In this document: positions 1-9,859 of the stretch, in pieces
Numbering within the stretch: the stretch's first letter is position 1
Layout: every line of letters begins with the position of its first letter
Source of the DNA: Leptothrix cholodnii SP-6
GTDB lineage: Bacteria > Pseudomonadota > Gammaproteobacteria > Burkholderiales > Burkholderiaceae_C
Assembly (NCBI RefSeq): GCF_000019785.1
Contig: NC_010524.1
Location: 434,001-498,000, forward strand
Reading direction: 5' to 3'
Length of the DNA: 64,000 bases
Notes under the pieces: generated by a model
What the model was told of the DNA's origin: nothing
What the model saw: the letters and a program-made list of their open reading frames with translations, nothing else
Databases searched by the model: none
Program-made: the position numbers and the translations under genes

Positions 1-487
1 CCTCGCCGGTCACCACGCGCGGGCCGACGAATTCGAGCAGCTGGCGGTCGAGCGCGGTGAAGCCGTGGCGCGAGTCGATCATCTGCACCACGCCCGCGAG
101 GTTGCGGCGCATCTTCAGGTAGTCGGCCATCACGGCCTGCCAGCGCAGCTTGGCGGCACGCTCGACCGCCGCGTAGCCGTAGCCGGGCAGGTCGGCCCAG
201 AGCGCGCTGGGCGCGTCCTTGGGGCCGAGCTCGAACAGGTTGATGTGCTGGGTGCGGCCCGGCTTCTTGGACGCGAAGGCGAGCTGGCGTTGCTGTGCCA
301 GCGTGTTGATCGCGGTCGACTTGCCGGCGTTGGAGCGGCCGACGAAGGCGATCTCGGGCAGATCGTGCGCCGGCAGCTGGTCGAGGCGGCTCGCCGTGGT
401 CAGGAAACGCGCCGTGTGAGCCCAGGAAAGGGCGGCGCGCGTGGCGTCCGCGCCACCTTGGGTGGGAGCTGGGTTGGGGGTCATCAT
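1..487 (-). CDS. engB: Ribosome biogenesis GTP-binding protein YihA/EngB (partial, C-terminus beyond window)
   Basis: This is the N-terminal 162 codons of a TrmE-Era-EngA-EngB-type GTPase needed for 50S subunit assembly. The P-loop GRSNAGKST lies at residues 50-58. The G3 motif DLPGYG is at 99-104, and a SRHGFTALDRQLLEF stretch matches the conserved EngB region after G3. The G4 motif (TKxD) would lie beyond the window start. Two ATG codons (487 and 484) can start it. A promoter sits so close upstream that the mRNA may be leaderless. It is divergent from the cytochrome c4 gene, an arrangement I know from other Burkholderiales. Identity is secure and only the 3' end is missing. Confidence 0.95.
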   Translation of the reverse strand, partial: MMTPNPAPTQGGADATRAALSWAHTARFLTTASRLDQLPAHDLPEIAFVGRSNAGKSTAINTLAQQRQLAFASKKPGRTQHINLFELGPKDAPSALWADLPGYGYAAVERAAKLRWQAVMADYLKMRRNLAGVVQMIDSRHGFTALDRQLLEFVGPRVVTGE

Positions 488-492
488 CCGGC

Positions 493-520
493 ATTGTAAA
501 ATCCTTCGGTTTAACGTCCA
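493..520 (-). promoter_or_regulatory. Candidate engB promoter with possible leaderless start
   Basis: Read on the minus strand, TGGACG (520-515), a 16-nt spacer and TACAAT (498-493) form a plausible sigma-70 promoter. Only five bases separate the -10 box from the first engB ATG, so transcription would begin at or within the start codon, and no Shine-Dalgarno sequence fits. This is pattern recognition only. Confidence 0.4.
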
Positions 521-537
521 CCCAGCCCCGCCCACCC

Positions 538-1167
538 ATGAAATCGCCTGCCCAGAAGCTCCTTGCCCTGCTCGCTGCTGTCACGCTGGCCACCCCGCTG
601 TGGGCGGCCGATGCGGCACCCGCCGCCAAGGTGGATCCCGCCAAGGGAGAAGCCCTCTCGGCCCAGGTGTGCGGCGCCTGCCACACCGCCGACGGTTCGC
701 GCGGCACGCCCGCCAACCCGATCCTGCAGGGCCAGCACCCTGAATACCTGGTCAAGCAGCTGTCCGAATTCAAGGCCGGCAAGCGCGACAGTGCCGTCAT
801 GAAGGGCTTCGCCTCGATGCTGAGCGACGCCGACATGAAGAACGTCGCCGCCTTCTACGCCGGCAAGCAGGCCAAGCCGGGCGCTGCCAAGGACAAGGAC
901 CTGGTCGTGCTGGGTGAAAAGATCTACCGCGGGGGCATTGCCGATCGCAGCATCCCGGCCTGCTCGGGCTGCCACAGCCCGACCGGCGCCGGCATCCCCG
1001 CGCAGTACCCGCGCCTGGCCGGCCAGCACAGCGACTACACCGAGCTGCAGCTCAAGGGCTTCCGCGACGGCGTGCGCAAGAACAACCTGCAGATGACCGG
1101 CGTGGCCGCCAAGCTCAACGATCGCGAGATCAAGGCCGTGTCCGACTACATCGCCGGCCTGCACTGA
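538..1167 (+). CDS. Diheme cytochrome c4 (c-type cytochrome)
   Basis: This is a periplasmic diheme electron carrier that usually passes electrons to terminal oxidases. The 209-residue protein begins with a Sec signal peptide (about residues 1-24, ending in LWAADA). It has two CXXCH heme sites, CGACH at 45-49 and CSGCH at 142-146, each followed by a c-type domain with methionines placed to be axial ligands (MKGFASM and MTGVAAKL). Length and two-domain layout fit cytochrome c4. It is divergent from engB. A strong hairpin terminator follows, so it is probably a single-gene transcript. The resB/ccs genes that often follow it in relatives are absent here. Confidence 0.92.
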   Translation: MKSPAQKLLALLAAVTLATPLWAADAAPAAKVDPAKGEALSAQVCGACHTADGSRGTPANPILQGQHPEYLVKQLSEFKAGKRDSAVMKGFASMLSDADMKNVAAFYAGKQAKPGAAKDKDLVVLGEKIYRGGIADRSIPACSGCHSPTGAGIPAQYPRLAGQHSDYTELQLKGFRDGVRKNNLQMTGVAAKLNDREIKAVSDYIAGLH

Positions 1168-1193
1168 TCCGCACGTCTGCCTGAACTGCCCCG

Positions 1194-1220
1194 AAAGGCC
1201 GGTCACTGACCGGCCTTTTT
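1194..1220 (+). terminator. Rho-independent terminator after cytochrome c4
   Basis: AAAGGCCGGT and ACCGGCCTTT form a perfect 10-bp stem around a short CACTG loop, followed by a T run. It begins 26 bases after the cytochrome c4 stop codon. Confidence 0.9.
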
Positions 1221-1282
1221 GCTGGTGCGCCCGTTTCAGTGCCGGCTCACGGCGCCGATATGCAGGACGAGAGGAAACCACC

Positions 1283-1672
1283 ATGCCCCACGTTCTGCGC
1301 AGCCCCGACGGCCAGGTCGACAGCATCCACCGCCACGCCGTGCCCGGCAGCGAATTCCTGGGCGACGACGCGCCCGAGCTGCGCCAGCTGCTGGGCGACA
1401 GTGCCGGCGGCTCGGCCGACGCTGCGTTCGCCAGCCTCGATGCCGGGCTGATCCGGGTGCTCGAGGACCTGGTCGACGTGCTGGTGGCGCGCAACATCAT
1501 CCGCATCACCGATCTGCCCGGCGAGGCGCAGCACAAGCTGTTCGCGCGCAAGAACTTCCGCGACCGGTTCCAGCGCAATTCCCTCGATCTGGGCGTGGCC
1601 GACCAGGGCATGGCCGGACTGCTGAGCTTTCCCGGCACGCCCGCCCGGCACACGGATTTCGATGCACTGTAA
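1283..1672 (+). CDS. Conserved hypothetical protein (family often mislabelled tryptophan synthase beta-like)
   Basis: This 129-residue protein has no signal peptide or membrane segment. It resembles a small proteobacterial family carrying a VLEDLVDVLVARNIIRITDLP-type core followed by EAQHKLFARK. That family is often labelled 'tryptophan synthase subunit beta-like' in databases, but it lacks the PLP lysine motif and is far too short to be TrpB. The start at 1283 follows GAGAGGAAACC, a usable ribosome binding site. It lies upstream of msrPQ on the same strand, separated by 90 bp. The role is unknown and I assign none. Confidence 0.7.
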   Translation: MPHVLRSPDGQVDSIHRHAVPGSEFLGDDAPELRQLLGDSAGGSADAAFASLDAGLIRVLEDLVDVLVARNIIRITDLPGEAQHKLFARKNFRDRFQRNSLDLGVADQGMAGLLSFPGTPARHTDFDAL

Positions 1673-1762
1673 GAATCGGCGCTGCTGCCGCGACTGAGCG
1701 GGCAGACACCGTTTCGCGTCGGCCACCCAGCCCGGGTGGTGCGCGGGACGCGAGGAGCACGC

Positions 1763-2767
<1,005 letters not shown>

Positions 2768-2768
2768 G

Positions 2769-3494
2769 ATGGACGCCGCCTCGATCGCCTCCCGCGGCGG
2801 TGCAGCGAATGCTGGGTCGGTGCAGGTTCGGCCGGCCGGGCTGGCCAGCCGCGCCCACACGCTGCTGCAGCGCGCGCTGCTCAAGCCCTGGGCCAAGCCG
2901 GTGATCCTGCTGCTGTGCCTGCTGCCGATCGCCGGCTGGGTCTGGGGCGGCGTCAACAACACGCTGGGCGCCAATCCGGCCGAGACCATCCTGCGTGGCA
3001 CCGGCCTGTGGACGCTGCGCATGCTGTGCATCACGCTGGCCGTCACGCCGCTGCGCACCTGGGGCAAGCTGCCGGGGCTGGCGCGCATGCGCCGCCTGTT
3101 CGGGCTGACGGCGTTCTTCTACGGCGTGCTGCATTTCCTGTCCTACGCCTGGCTCGACATGGGCTTCGACCCGGCGGCGATCGTGCGCGACCTCGACAAG
3201 CGGCCGTTCGCGCTGGTCGGCTTTCTCGCGCTGCTGCTGATGCTGCCGCTGGCGCTGACCTCGTTCAACCGCGCGATCAAGGCCATGGGCGCGGCACGCT
3301 GGCAGCTGCTGCACAAGCTGGTCTGGCCGGTGATCGGGCTCGGGTTGCTGCACTTCCTGTGGATGCGCGCGTCCAAGCAGCGCTTCGACGAGGTGGCGCT
3401 CTACGCGGTGCTGGTGCTGCTGCTGATCGCGGCGCGCTGGCTGCGCAGCCGGATGACGCCCGCTGCCACACGACCGGCAACGACGCGACGCTGA
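2769..3494 (+). CDS. msrQ: Heme-binding membrane subunit MsrQ (YedZ)
   Basis: This 241-residue inner-membrane cytochrome b of the ferric-reductase-like family delivers electrons from the quinone or flavin pool to MsrP. About six hydrophobic helices are visible after an N-terminal cytoplasmic stretch of roughly 40 residues. Histidines suited to b-heme ligation sit in GVLHFLSYAW, QLLHKLVWP and LLHFLWMRA. The order msrP-msrQ with a one-base gap is the normal family arrangement. The N-terminus is somewhat longer than usual, so the true start could be an internal codon. Confidence 0.93.
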   Translation: MDAASIASRGGAANAGSVQVRPAGLASRAHTLLQRALLKPWAKPVILLLCLLPIAGWVWGGVNNTLGANPAETILRGTGLWTLRMLCITLAVTPLRTWGKLPGLARMRRLFGLTAFFYGVLHFLSYAWLDMGFDPAAIVRDLDKRPFALVGFLALLLMLPLALTSFNRAIKAMGAARWQLLHKLVWPVIGLGLLHFLWMRASKQRFDEVALYAVLVLLLIAARWLRSRMTPAATRPATTRR

Positions 3495-3560
3495 AGCGCG
3501 GGTGCGCTATCTTGTCCTGCGACAAGGCCGTGCCCGGATGCGACGCCACAATCGGCCGCG

Positions 3561-4190
3561 ATGAGCACCCCCGCACCCGCCGCAGCTTCCGCCGCTGTCA
3601 CCCGTCACAGCCGTTTCGAAGACCTGCAGGCGCTGCTGTCGGGCACCTTGCTGATCGCGCTGGCGGTGCTGATGTACCGCCACGCCGGGCTGCTGTCGGG
3701 TGGCACGGCGGGGCTGGCCTTCCTCGGCCACTACGCCAGCGGCTGGCGTTTCGGCACCTTGTTCTTCCTGATCAACCTGCCGTTCTACTGGCTGGCCTGG
3801 CGGCAGATGGGCCGGGCGTTTTCGGTCAAGACCTTCCTGGCCGTGCTGCTGCTGTCGGCCGAGTCCGAAGTGCTGCCGCAACTGATCTCGTTCCGGACGC
3901 TCGAGCCGCTCTACGCCGCGGTGATGGGCGGGCTGCTGATGGGCACCGGCTTCCTGATCCTGTTCCGCCACCGCGCCAGCCTGGGCGGCGTGGGCATCCT
4001 GGCGCTCGCGCTGCAGGAGCGCCGTGGCTGGCGCGCCGGCCACGTGCAGATGGCGGTCGACGTGATGATCGTCGCGATGGCGCTGTGGCTGGTCGAGCCG
4101 CAGAAGGTGCTGATGTCGATCGCCGGCGCGGTGGCTCTGAACATGATTCTTGCGATCAACCACCGGCCCGGGCGCTACATCGCCCAATGA
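3561..4190 (+). CDS. YitT family membrane protein
   Basis: This 209-residue integral membrane protein has about five or six hydrophobic helices. It matches the YitT (DUF161) family in the glycine-rich GLLSGGTAGLAFL segment and the later RHRASLGGVGILAL segment, which are two halves of an internal repeat. The family's transport or regulatory function is not established. A CACAAT box lies eight bases before the ATG, so the mRNA leader may be very short. It follows msrQ by 66 bp and converges on a minus-strand Sel1 gene only six bases past its stop. Confidence 0.82.
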   Translation: MSTPAPAAASAAVTRHSRFEDLQALLSGTLLIALAVLMYRHAGLLSGGTAGLAFLGHYASGWRFGTLFFLINLPFYWLAWRQMGRAFSVKTFLAVLLLSAESEVLPQLISFRTLEPLYAAVMGGLLMGTGFLILFRHRASLGGVGILALALQERRGWRAGHVQMAVDVMIVAMALWLVEPQKVLMSIAGAVALNMILAINHRPGRYIAQ

Positions 4191-4196
4191 GGCCGA

Positions 4197-4961
4197 TCAC
4201 GGCGCCCCGGTCGCCGTGCTGAGCTGACGGTCCAGCTGATCGCGCTTGCCGCGTGCGGCGGGGTCGCCCAGGTGGGCGGCGACGTCGTACCAGTAGCGCG
4301 CCAGCCGCAGGTCGACCGCCACGCCCAGCCCCGTTTCGTACATCGACGCCACCAGGTATTGCGCGCCGACGTCGCCGGCGCGGGCGGCCTTGCGATACCA
4401 GTCGAGCGCCTGGCTTTCGTCGCGCGCGATGCCGCGGCCCAGGTAGTAGGCGGTGCCGACCGCCACCTGCGAATCGACATGGCCCGCGTCGGCCGCGCGG
4501 CGCAGCCAGGGCAGGGCGCCGGCCGGGTCGCGTCGTCCGAGCCGGCCGCTTTCGTGCAGTTCGGCGAGTGCCAGTTGCGAGCTGATGAAGCCGGCTGCGG
4601 CGGCCTGTTCGAGCAGGCCGCGGGCGGTCTCGACGCTGGCGGGCGTGACCTCGCCGCCCAGGTGCATCACCGCCAGGTTGTGCATCGCCGCCGGCAGGCC
4701 GGCGCGGGCGAGTTCGTCAAACGCACGGGCGGCCTTGTCAAAGTGGCCGGCGCGGTGTTCGATCACCGCGGCGATCAGCGCCGAGGCCGAGCCCGCCGCC
4801 CCGTTGCCGGCGCCGGGCGCCGCCAGCGTGGCCGCAGCCGGTGCCGCGATCGCCGCCTGGCTGCCCGCAAGCACCAGCAGCGCCAACGCTCGGCGGACAC
4901 GGTGCGATCGCCGGTTCGGCTTCGATGCGCGGCGGGCGGGCGTGGCGTGATCGGGTTGCAT
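4197..4961 (-). CDS. Sel1-like repeat (tetratricopeptide-type) exported protein
   Basis: This 254-residue protein has a basic N-terminus and a hydrophobic segment (about residues 24-42), which suggests secretion or an N-terminal anchor. At least four consecutive Sel1-type repeats follow, each with an A-x-x-x-L-A/G-x-x-Y pattern, for example DSQVAVGTAYYLGRGIARD and GAQYLVASMYETGLGV. Sel1 repeats form alpha-solenoids that act as protein-binding scaffolds. No catalytic motif is seen. A second Sel1 protein lies at 56407-57237 on the other strand. The binding partner is unknown. Confidence 0.8.
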   Translation of the reverse strand: MQPDHATPARRASKPNRRSHRVRRALALLVLAGSQAAIAAPAAATLAAPGAGNGAAGSASALIAAVIEHRAGHFDKAARAFDELARAGLPAAMHNLAVMHLGGEVTPASVETARGLLEQAAAAGFISSQLALAELHESGRLGRRDPAGALPWLRRAADAGHVDSQVAVGTAYYLGRGIARDESQALDWYRKAARAGDVGAQYLVASMYETGLGVAVDLRLARYWYDVAAHLGDPAARGKRDQLDRQLSTATGAP

Positions 4962-5095
4962 GACCGGAAGATACGTGAACGTCGCGCCTCATGGAGAGCC
5001 TGTGTCGGCACCGGGGTCGGCCGGGGCATCGGCCGCTTTCGCCGTGCTGGCCGACAATCCCGCGTGGCGCTCCGCCCGAACCTGCAACCTTGCCC

Positions 5096-5764
5096 ATGCT
5101 GATCCGCAACCTGGCCCGCGTGCCTTACGAGCCCACCTACGACGCGATGCGCGCCTTCACCGCCGCGCGCACGCCCGACAGCGCCGACGAACTCTGGCTG
5201 TGCGAGCACGATCCCGTCTACACCCAGGGCATCGCCGGCAAGGCCGAGCATGTGCTCGCGCCCGACGGCGTGCCGGTGGTCGCCACCAACCGCGGCGGCC
5301 AGGTCACGTACCACGGGCCGGGGCAGGTGGTGGCCTACCCGCTGGTCGATCTCAAGCGGCTGGGCATCTATGTCAAGGAGTACGTCTACCGGGTCGAAGA
5401 GGCCGTGATCCGCACGCTCGCCACCTGGCACGTCACCGGCCACCGCGTGAGCGGCGCGCCGGGTATCTACGTGCGGCTCGACGACCCGTTCGATCACCGC
5501 GCGCTGACCGGCCCGCACGATCCGCGCGACCCGTTCCGCGGCCTGGGCAAGGTGTCGGCGCTGGGCATCAAGATCGCCAACCACTGCACTTACCACGGCG
5601 TGGCGCTGAACGTGGCGATGGATCTCTCGCCCTATGCGCGCATCAACCCTTGCGGTTATGCAGGGCTGCAAACAGTCGATCTGGCTACACTCGGCGTCGC
5701 CGCCGAATGGCCCGACGCAGCGCAGCGCCTGGGTGATCGGCTCGCCGCGCTGCTCGCGCCCTGA
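5096..5764 (+). CDS. lipB: Lipoyl(octanoyl) transferase LipB
   Basis: LipB moves octanoate from acyl carrier protein to the lipoyl domains of 2-oxoacid dehydrogenases and the glycine cleavage H protein. The 222-residue product shows the family signature [11 protein letters not shown], the catalytic cysteine C186 in [11 protein letters not shown] and the paired lysine K152 in [12 protein letters not shown] short insertion rich in Asp and Pro ([14 protein letters not shown]) before the lysine motif is a variation I associate with Burkholderiales. The ATG at 5096 matches the usual LipB N-terminus. An upstream in-frame start at 4991 would add unrelated sequence. lipA follows 74 bp downstream. Confidence 0.96.
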   Translation: MLIRNLARVPYEPTYDAMRAFTAARTPDSADELWLCEHDPVYTQGIAGKAEHVLAPDGVPVVATNRGGQVTYHGPGQVVAYPLVDLKRLGIYVKEYVYRVEEAVIRTLATWHVTGHRVSGAPGIYVRLDDPFDHRALTGPHDPRDPFRGLGKVSALGIKIANHCTYHGVALNVAMDLSPYARINPCGYAGLQTVDLATLGVAAEWPDAAQRLGDRLAALLAP

Positions 5765-5838
5765 TCGATTTCCGGGCGTCCGGCGCCCCTTCAGTCCACG
5801 GCTTGCGCCCCGGCCCAGCCGCCCGCACGGATCGCCCC

Positions 5839-6834
5839 ATGTCCACCGAAAACACCACCCGCCAGGCCGAGACCGGCGCTGCCTACGACGCCACCGCCAA
5901 GCAGAAGGCGCAGGCCAAGACGGCGCGCATCCCGATCAAGGTGGTGCCGGCCGAGACGCTGAAGAAGCCCGACTGGATCCGCGTCAAGGCTGGCTCGCCG
6001 ACCACGCGCTTCTACGAGATCAAGAACATCCTGCGCGAGCACCAGCTGCACACCGTCTGCGAGGAAGCCAGCTGCCCGAACATCGGCGAATGCTTCGGCA
6101 AGGGCACCGCGACCTTCATGATCATGGGTGACAAGTGCACCCGCCGCTGCCCCTTCTGCGACGTCGGCCACGGCCGGCCCGATCCGCTCGACGTCAACGA
6201 GCCGGCCAATCTGGCCAAGACGATCGCGGCGCTGAAGCTCAAGTACGTCGTCATCACCTCGGTCGACCGCGACGACCTGCGCGACGGCGGCGCCGGCCAT
6301 TACGTCGAGTGCATCCGCCAGACCCGCGCCGCCTCGCCCGAGACGCGCATCGAGGTGCTGGTGCCCGACTTCCGCGGCCGCATGGACCGCGCGCTCGAGA
6401 TCCTCAAGACCGCGCCGCCCGACGTCATGAACCACAACATGGAAACCGTGCCGCGCCTCTACAAGGAAGCGCGTCCGGGCGCCGACTACCAGTTCAGCCT
6501 GACGCTGCTCAAGCGCTTCAAGGAAGAAGTGCCCGGCGTGCCGACCAAGAGCGGCCTGATGGTCGGCCTGGGCGAGACCGACGACGAGATCCTCGACGTC
6601 ATGCGCGACATGCGCGCCCACGACATCGACATGCTGACGATCGGCCAGTACCTGGCGCCGTCCGGCCACCACCTGCCGGTGCGCCGCTACGTGCACCCGG
6701 ACACCTTCAGGATGTTCGAGACCGAGGCCTACAAGATGGGCTTCACCCACGCCGCCGTCGGCGCGATGGTGCGCAGCAGCTACCACGCCGACCAGCAGGC
6801 GCACCAGGCGGGCGTGGACGGCGCGATCGGCTGA
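5839..6834 (+). CDS. lipA: Lipoyl synthase LipA
   Basis: This radical SAM enzyme inserts two sulfurs into protein-bound octanoyl groups and completes the pathway begun by LipB. In the 331-residue product the auxiliary cluster cysteines are C74, C79 and C85 ([12 protein letters not shown]). The radical SAM cluster cysteines are C100, C104 and C107 (CTRRCPFC). The C-terminal RSSYHAD motif supplies the serine that ligates the auxiliary cluster. The ATG at 5839 is the natural start. The frame is open further upstream but without family similarity. It is probably co-transcribed with lipB. Confidence 0.97.
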   Translation: MSTENTTRQAETGAAYDATAKQKAQAKTARIPIKVVPAETLKKPDWIRVKAGSPTTRFYEIKNILREHQLHTVCEEASCPNIGECFGKGTATFMIMGDKCTRRCPFCDVGHGRPDPLDVNEPANLAKTIAALKLKYVVITSVDRDDLRDGGAGHYVECIRQTRAASPETRIEVLVPDFRGRMDRALEILKTAPPDVMNHNMETVPRLYKEARPGADYQFSLTLLKRFKEEVPGVPTKSGLMVGLGETDDEILDVMRDMRAHDIDMLTIGQYLAPSGHHLPVRRYVHPDTFRMFETEAYKMGFTHAAVGAMVRSSYHADQQAHQAGVDGAIG

Positions 6835-6902
6835 TCCGGTCTCGGGGGTCGGGACTTTCGGCACCCCGAGCGGCATTGACTCGGCTCGGCGGCGGCGCAA
6901 AG

Positions 6903-7844
6903 ATGCCGCCAGGTTCACCCTTGCGAGCTGCCGTGTCCACACGCCGCATCTGGTTGCAGGCCGCCGCGCTGGCCGCGGTGTCCGGGGCGGTGCCAGCCCG
7001 GGCGGCGCCCGCGGCGGGTTTGGCGATCGTCGGCATCCTCGAAGGCAGCGCCAGGCTGATCCGCCGGGCGCAGCGGTTTGCCGTGCTCGAAGGGCTGGCG
7101 CTGCAGGCCGAAGACATCGTCGAGACCGCGGCCGGCGGCTTTGCGCAGATCGAATTCGCCGACGGCCTGCTGATCGGCCTGGGCGATCGCAGCCGCCTGA
7201 TGCTCGCGCCGCGCTGGACGCCTTCCGCGGCGCGCGACAAGCCGGCCCGCGCGCCGCTGCTCTACCTGCTCGACGGCTGGCTCAAGTTCAGCCAGGGCGG
7301 CGCGGCGCCGGCCGGGCCGGCCACGCGGGGCGACTGCCTGAGCCCGCGTCTCGCGTTGAACTGCAAGGACGCCACGGTGGTGTTGCAGCTCGAGGCGGCG
7401 CAGTCGGCCGCATTCGTCGAGACCGGCGCGTTGCGCCTGGCCGAGCGGGGCGGCGCGCGCGGCACGCTCGACGTGCCGGCCAACGGCTTCGTCGTCCTGC
7501 GCGCGACCGGCAAGCCCGAGCTGGCGCAGCGGCCGTCGGCGGACTTCCTGGCCGGCATGCCGCGGCCGTTCCGCGATCCGCTGCCCGCGCGTGCCGCGCG
7601 CTTCGCCGGGCGCGAGATCGTGCCCAAGCCGCTGGCCGAGGTCAGCTACGACGACGTCTCGGCGTGGCTGCAGGCCGAGCCGGCGCTGCGCCTGCCGCTG
7701 CTCAAGCGCTGGCGCGGGCGCGCCGCCGATCCGGCGTTCCGTCGCGCGGTGCAGGCCAACCTGGCGGCCCATCCCGAGTGGGAGCCGGTGGTCTATCCGG
7801 AACGTTTCCGGCCCAAGGACGGCGGCTCGGCCGGGTCACGCTGA
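6903..7844 (+). CDS. Exported FecR-domain-like protein
   Basis: This 313-residue protein starts at ATG 6903 (GTG 6933 is an alternative). Its N-terminus looks like a signal peptide: TRRIWLQAAALAAV and then PARAAPA. Residues roughly 45-105 (EGSARLIRRAQ through FADGLLIGLGDRSRLML) resemble a FecR domain, a small beta-rich periplasmic fold. No sigma-factor or TonB receptor gene adjoins, so it is not a classical FecIR system. The rest has no motif I recognise. It ends by overlapping the convergent LysR gene by nine bases. The precise role is unknown. Confidence 0.65.
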   Translation: MPPGSPLRAAVSTRRIWLQAAALAAVSGAVPARAAPAAGLAIVGILEGSARLIRRAQRFAVLEGLALQAEDIVETAAGGFAQIEFADGLLIGLGDRSRLMLAPRWTPSAARDKPARAPLLYLLDGWLKFSQGGAAPAGPATRGDCLSPRLALNCKDATVVLQLEAAQSAAFVETGALRLAERGGARGTLDVPANGFVVLRATGKPELAQRPSADFLAGMPRPFRDPLPARAARFAGREIVPKPLAEVSYDDVSAWLQAEPALRLPLLKRWRGRAADPAFRRAVQANLAAHPEWEPVVYPERFRPKDGGSAGSR

Positions 7845-8753
7845 CGGCGGTACCTGCGCCGCCGCGCCGGGTGCGGCGCTCGCCTGATCCTTCAGCCACG
7901 CGTTGAAGGACTCCACCTCGGGCCGCTTGGCGTGGCGTGCCGGGTAGACCAGGAAGTGCGCCTGCACCCGCACCGCCCGGGCGGTGTCGAACAGCGGCGC
8001 CAGCCGGCCCTCGGCGATGTGCGCTTGGGCGATGGTGGCGCTCTCCAGCGCCACGCCCAGGCCCTGCACGGCGGCGTCGAGCGCGAGCTGGGCGCGGTCG
8101 AAGCGCAGCGCGAAGCGCTCCGGGCCCTGCGTCACGCCCTGCGTGGTGAGCCAGTCGGCCCACTGCACCACGCTGACGGTGCTCTGGATCAGCGGCGTGA
8201 GCAGCAGCTCGGCCGGCTCGCGCAGCCGGTGGCGGGCGATGAAGGCGGGGCTGGCGAGCGGCAGGATGGGCTCCTCGAAGATCGGCTGCACCACCAGGTC
8301 GGGCCACTGCGGCGTGCCGTAGCGCACGTCGAGATCGGCTTGGCCGAGCGCGAAATCGCTGTGCGTCGGCGAGGCCGACAGGAACAGCGAGATGCCCGGA
8401 TGGGCCTGGGCGAAGTGCGCCAGCCGCGGCATCAGCCACAGGCTGGCGAAGCTCGGGCTGGCGTGCACGTACAGGCTGTTGCGCACGCCCTGGCGCACGT
8501 CGTCGGTGGCCGCGCCGATGGCACCCAGCGCGCCGGCGACGCGGCGCAGGTAGCCCTCGCCGGCGGCGCTGAGCTTGACGCCCTGCGCCGAGCGGTCGAA
8601 CAGCCGCACGCCGAGAAACGACTCCAGCCGGGCGATCTGGTGGCTCACCGCCGAGGCGGTCAGGTTGAGCTCGCCGGCGGCCAGCGCGAAGCTGCGGCGG
8701 CGCGCCACGGCCTCGAAGGCCTGCAGGTTGGCGAGGGGCGGGATGTGGGCCAT
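7836..8753 (-). CDS. LysR-family transcriptional regulator (GcvA-like)
   Basis: This 305-residue regulator has a typical N-terminal winged helix-turn-helix (LANLQAFEAVARRRSFALAAGELNLTASAVSHQIARLE, about residues 6-43) and a periplasmic-binding-protein-like effector domain. The TASAVSHQI wording and the RLFDRSAQGVKLS segment are typical of the GcvA-like branch. ATG 8753 gives the standard length, and a longer frame to 8849 adds proline-rich sequence without homology. It is divergent from the short-chain dehydrogenase at 8958, the likeliest target, with a palindromic region between them. Confidence 0.88.
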   Translation of the reverse strand: MAHIPPLANLQAFEAVARRRSFALAAGELNLTASAVSHQIARLESFLGVRLFDRSAQGVKLSAAGEGYLRRVAGALGAIGAATDDVRQGVRNSLYVHASPSFASLWLMPRLAHFAQAHPGISLFLSASPTHSDFALGQADLDVRYGTPQWPDLVVQPIFEEPILPLASPAFIARHRLREPAELLLTPLIQSTVSVVQWADWLTTQGVTQGPERFALRFDRAQLALDAAVQGLGVALESATIAQAHIAEGRLAPLFDTARAVRVQAHFLVYPARHAKRPEVESFNAWLKDQASAAPGAAAQVPPSA

Positions 8754-8844
8754 GGCGGGTGCTCGGGGGGTGTTCGGATGTTCGATCGGGCGGTGCCGGA
8801 TCGGCGGGTCGGGCGCCAAGGGGGGATTCCCTTTGATGCGTCGC

Positions 8845-8896
8845 CACATGACAAACCATCAGCTGGCACTGAAATCTTATCGTTTGTCTTCATGTG
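8845..8896. promoter_or_regulatory. Interrupted inverted repeat between LysR and dehydrogenase genes
   Basis: CACATGACAAAC (8845-8856) is mirrored by GTTTGTCTTCATGTG (8882-8896, with a three-base offset). The stretch between them is distinctly AT-richer than its surroundings. It lies in the 204-bp divergent region between the LysR gene and the SDR gene and is a candidate LysR binding and promoter region. Confidence 0.4.
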
Positions 8897-8957
8897 GGTG
8901 GCCGCCAAGAATGCGCTCCATGCCGCCACTGGCGTTCATCCCACGGAGACACATCCC

Positions 8958-9707
8958 ATGCTGCTGAAAGACAAAGTCGCCCTGATCACCGGCGGTGCCG
9001 GCCCCAACGGCCTCGGTTTCGCCACCGCCCGCATGATGGCCGAGCAGGGCGCGCGCATCGTCATCCTCGACCTGGCCCAGGCCGACCCGGCCGGCGCCGC
9101 CGCCCGCCTGGGCCCGCAGCACATCGGCGTGGTCGCCGACGTGACCGACAAGGCATCCTGCGAGCTGGCCGCCAGGACGGTGCTCGAAACCTGCGGCCGC
9201 ATCGACGTGCTGGTCAACAACGCCGGCATCACCCAGCCGCGCAAGACCGTCGACATCACCGGCGCCGACTACGACGCCGTGCTGGACGTGAGCCTGCGCG
9301 GCACGCTCTACATGTCGCAGGCCGTGCTGCCGGCGATGCGCGCGCAGAAGGGCGGCGCGATCGTCTGCATCTCGTCGGTCTCGGCGCAGCGCGGCGGCGG
9401 CATCCTGGGCGGCCCGCACTACTCGGCGGCCAAGGCCGGCGTGCTGGGCCTGGCGCGGGCGATGGCGCGTGAATACGGCAACGACAACGTGCGCATCAAC
9501 TGCGTCACGCCGGGCCTGATCGCCACCGACATCAACAAGGGCCTGATCCCGGCCGACCGCATGGTCGGCATCCTCGAGCAGATCCCGCTCAACCGCATCG
9601 GCGGCCCCGACGACGTCGCCGGCTGCGTGGTGTTCCTGGCCAGCGACCTGGCCAGGTACTGCACCGGCGTCACGCTCGACGTCAACGGCGGCATGCTGAT
9701 CCACTGA
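8958..9707 (+). CDS. SDR-family NAD(P)-dependent oxidoreductase
   Basis: This 249-residue classical short-chain dehydrogenase/reductase has the Rossmann motif TGGAGPNGLG near the N-terminus and NNAG at the end of beta-4. The catalytic YxxxK is Y155/K159, with the active-site serine in CISSVSAQ. The PGLIATD stretch is the usual post-catalytic motif. An acidic residue ending beta-2 (VILDLAQ) suggests NAD preference. It is the first gene of a plus-strand run with TRAP transporter genes and a sugar isomerase, so it probably oxidises the imported polyol or hydroxy compound. A polyol-to-ketose step is an inference from context. Confidence 0.9.
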   Translation: MLLKDKVALITGGAGPNGLGFATARMMAEQGARIVILDLAQADPAGAAARLGPQHIGVVADVTDKASCELAARTVLETCGRIDVLVNNAGITQPRKTVDITGADYDAVLDVSLRGTLYMSQAVLPAMRAQKGGAIVCISSVSAQRGGGILGGPHYSAAKAGVLGLARAMAREYGNDNVRINCVTPGLIATDINKGLIPADRMVGILEQIPLNRIGGPDDVAGCVVFLASDLARYCTGVTLDVNGGMLIH

Positions 9708-9859
9708 GCCACTGACCCATTTCCGGAACGCTGCGCGTTTCGTTTTGCGCAACACGCCGCCGCCTGCGGCGCAGGGATGATGCGGCGCAGCCGCCGTCCC
9801 GCAGGCATCCGAATTCTCGAAGGCCGCGCCACGACGCGGCACCCCCACCGGAGACAGAC

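Noticed and set aside
9720-9830. CGCCGC/GCGGCG inverted sequence before the first dctP gene as a terminator
   Set aside because: The stems are short and imperfect with no T run. In this GC-rich genome such matches are common.
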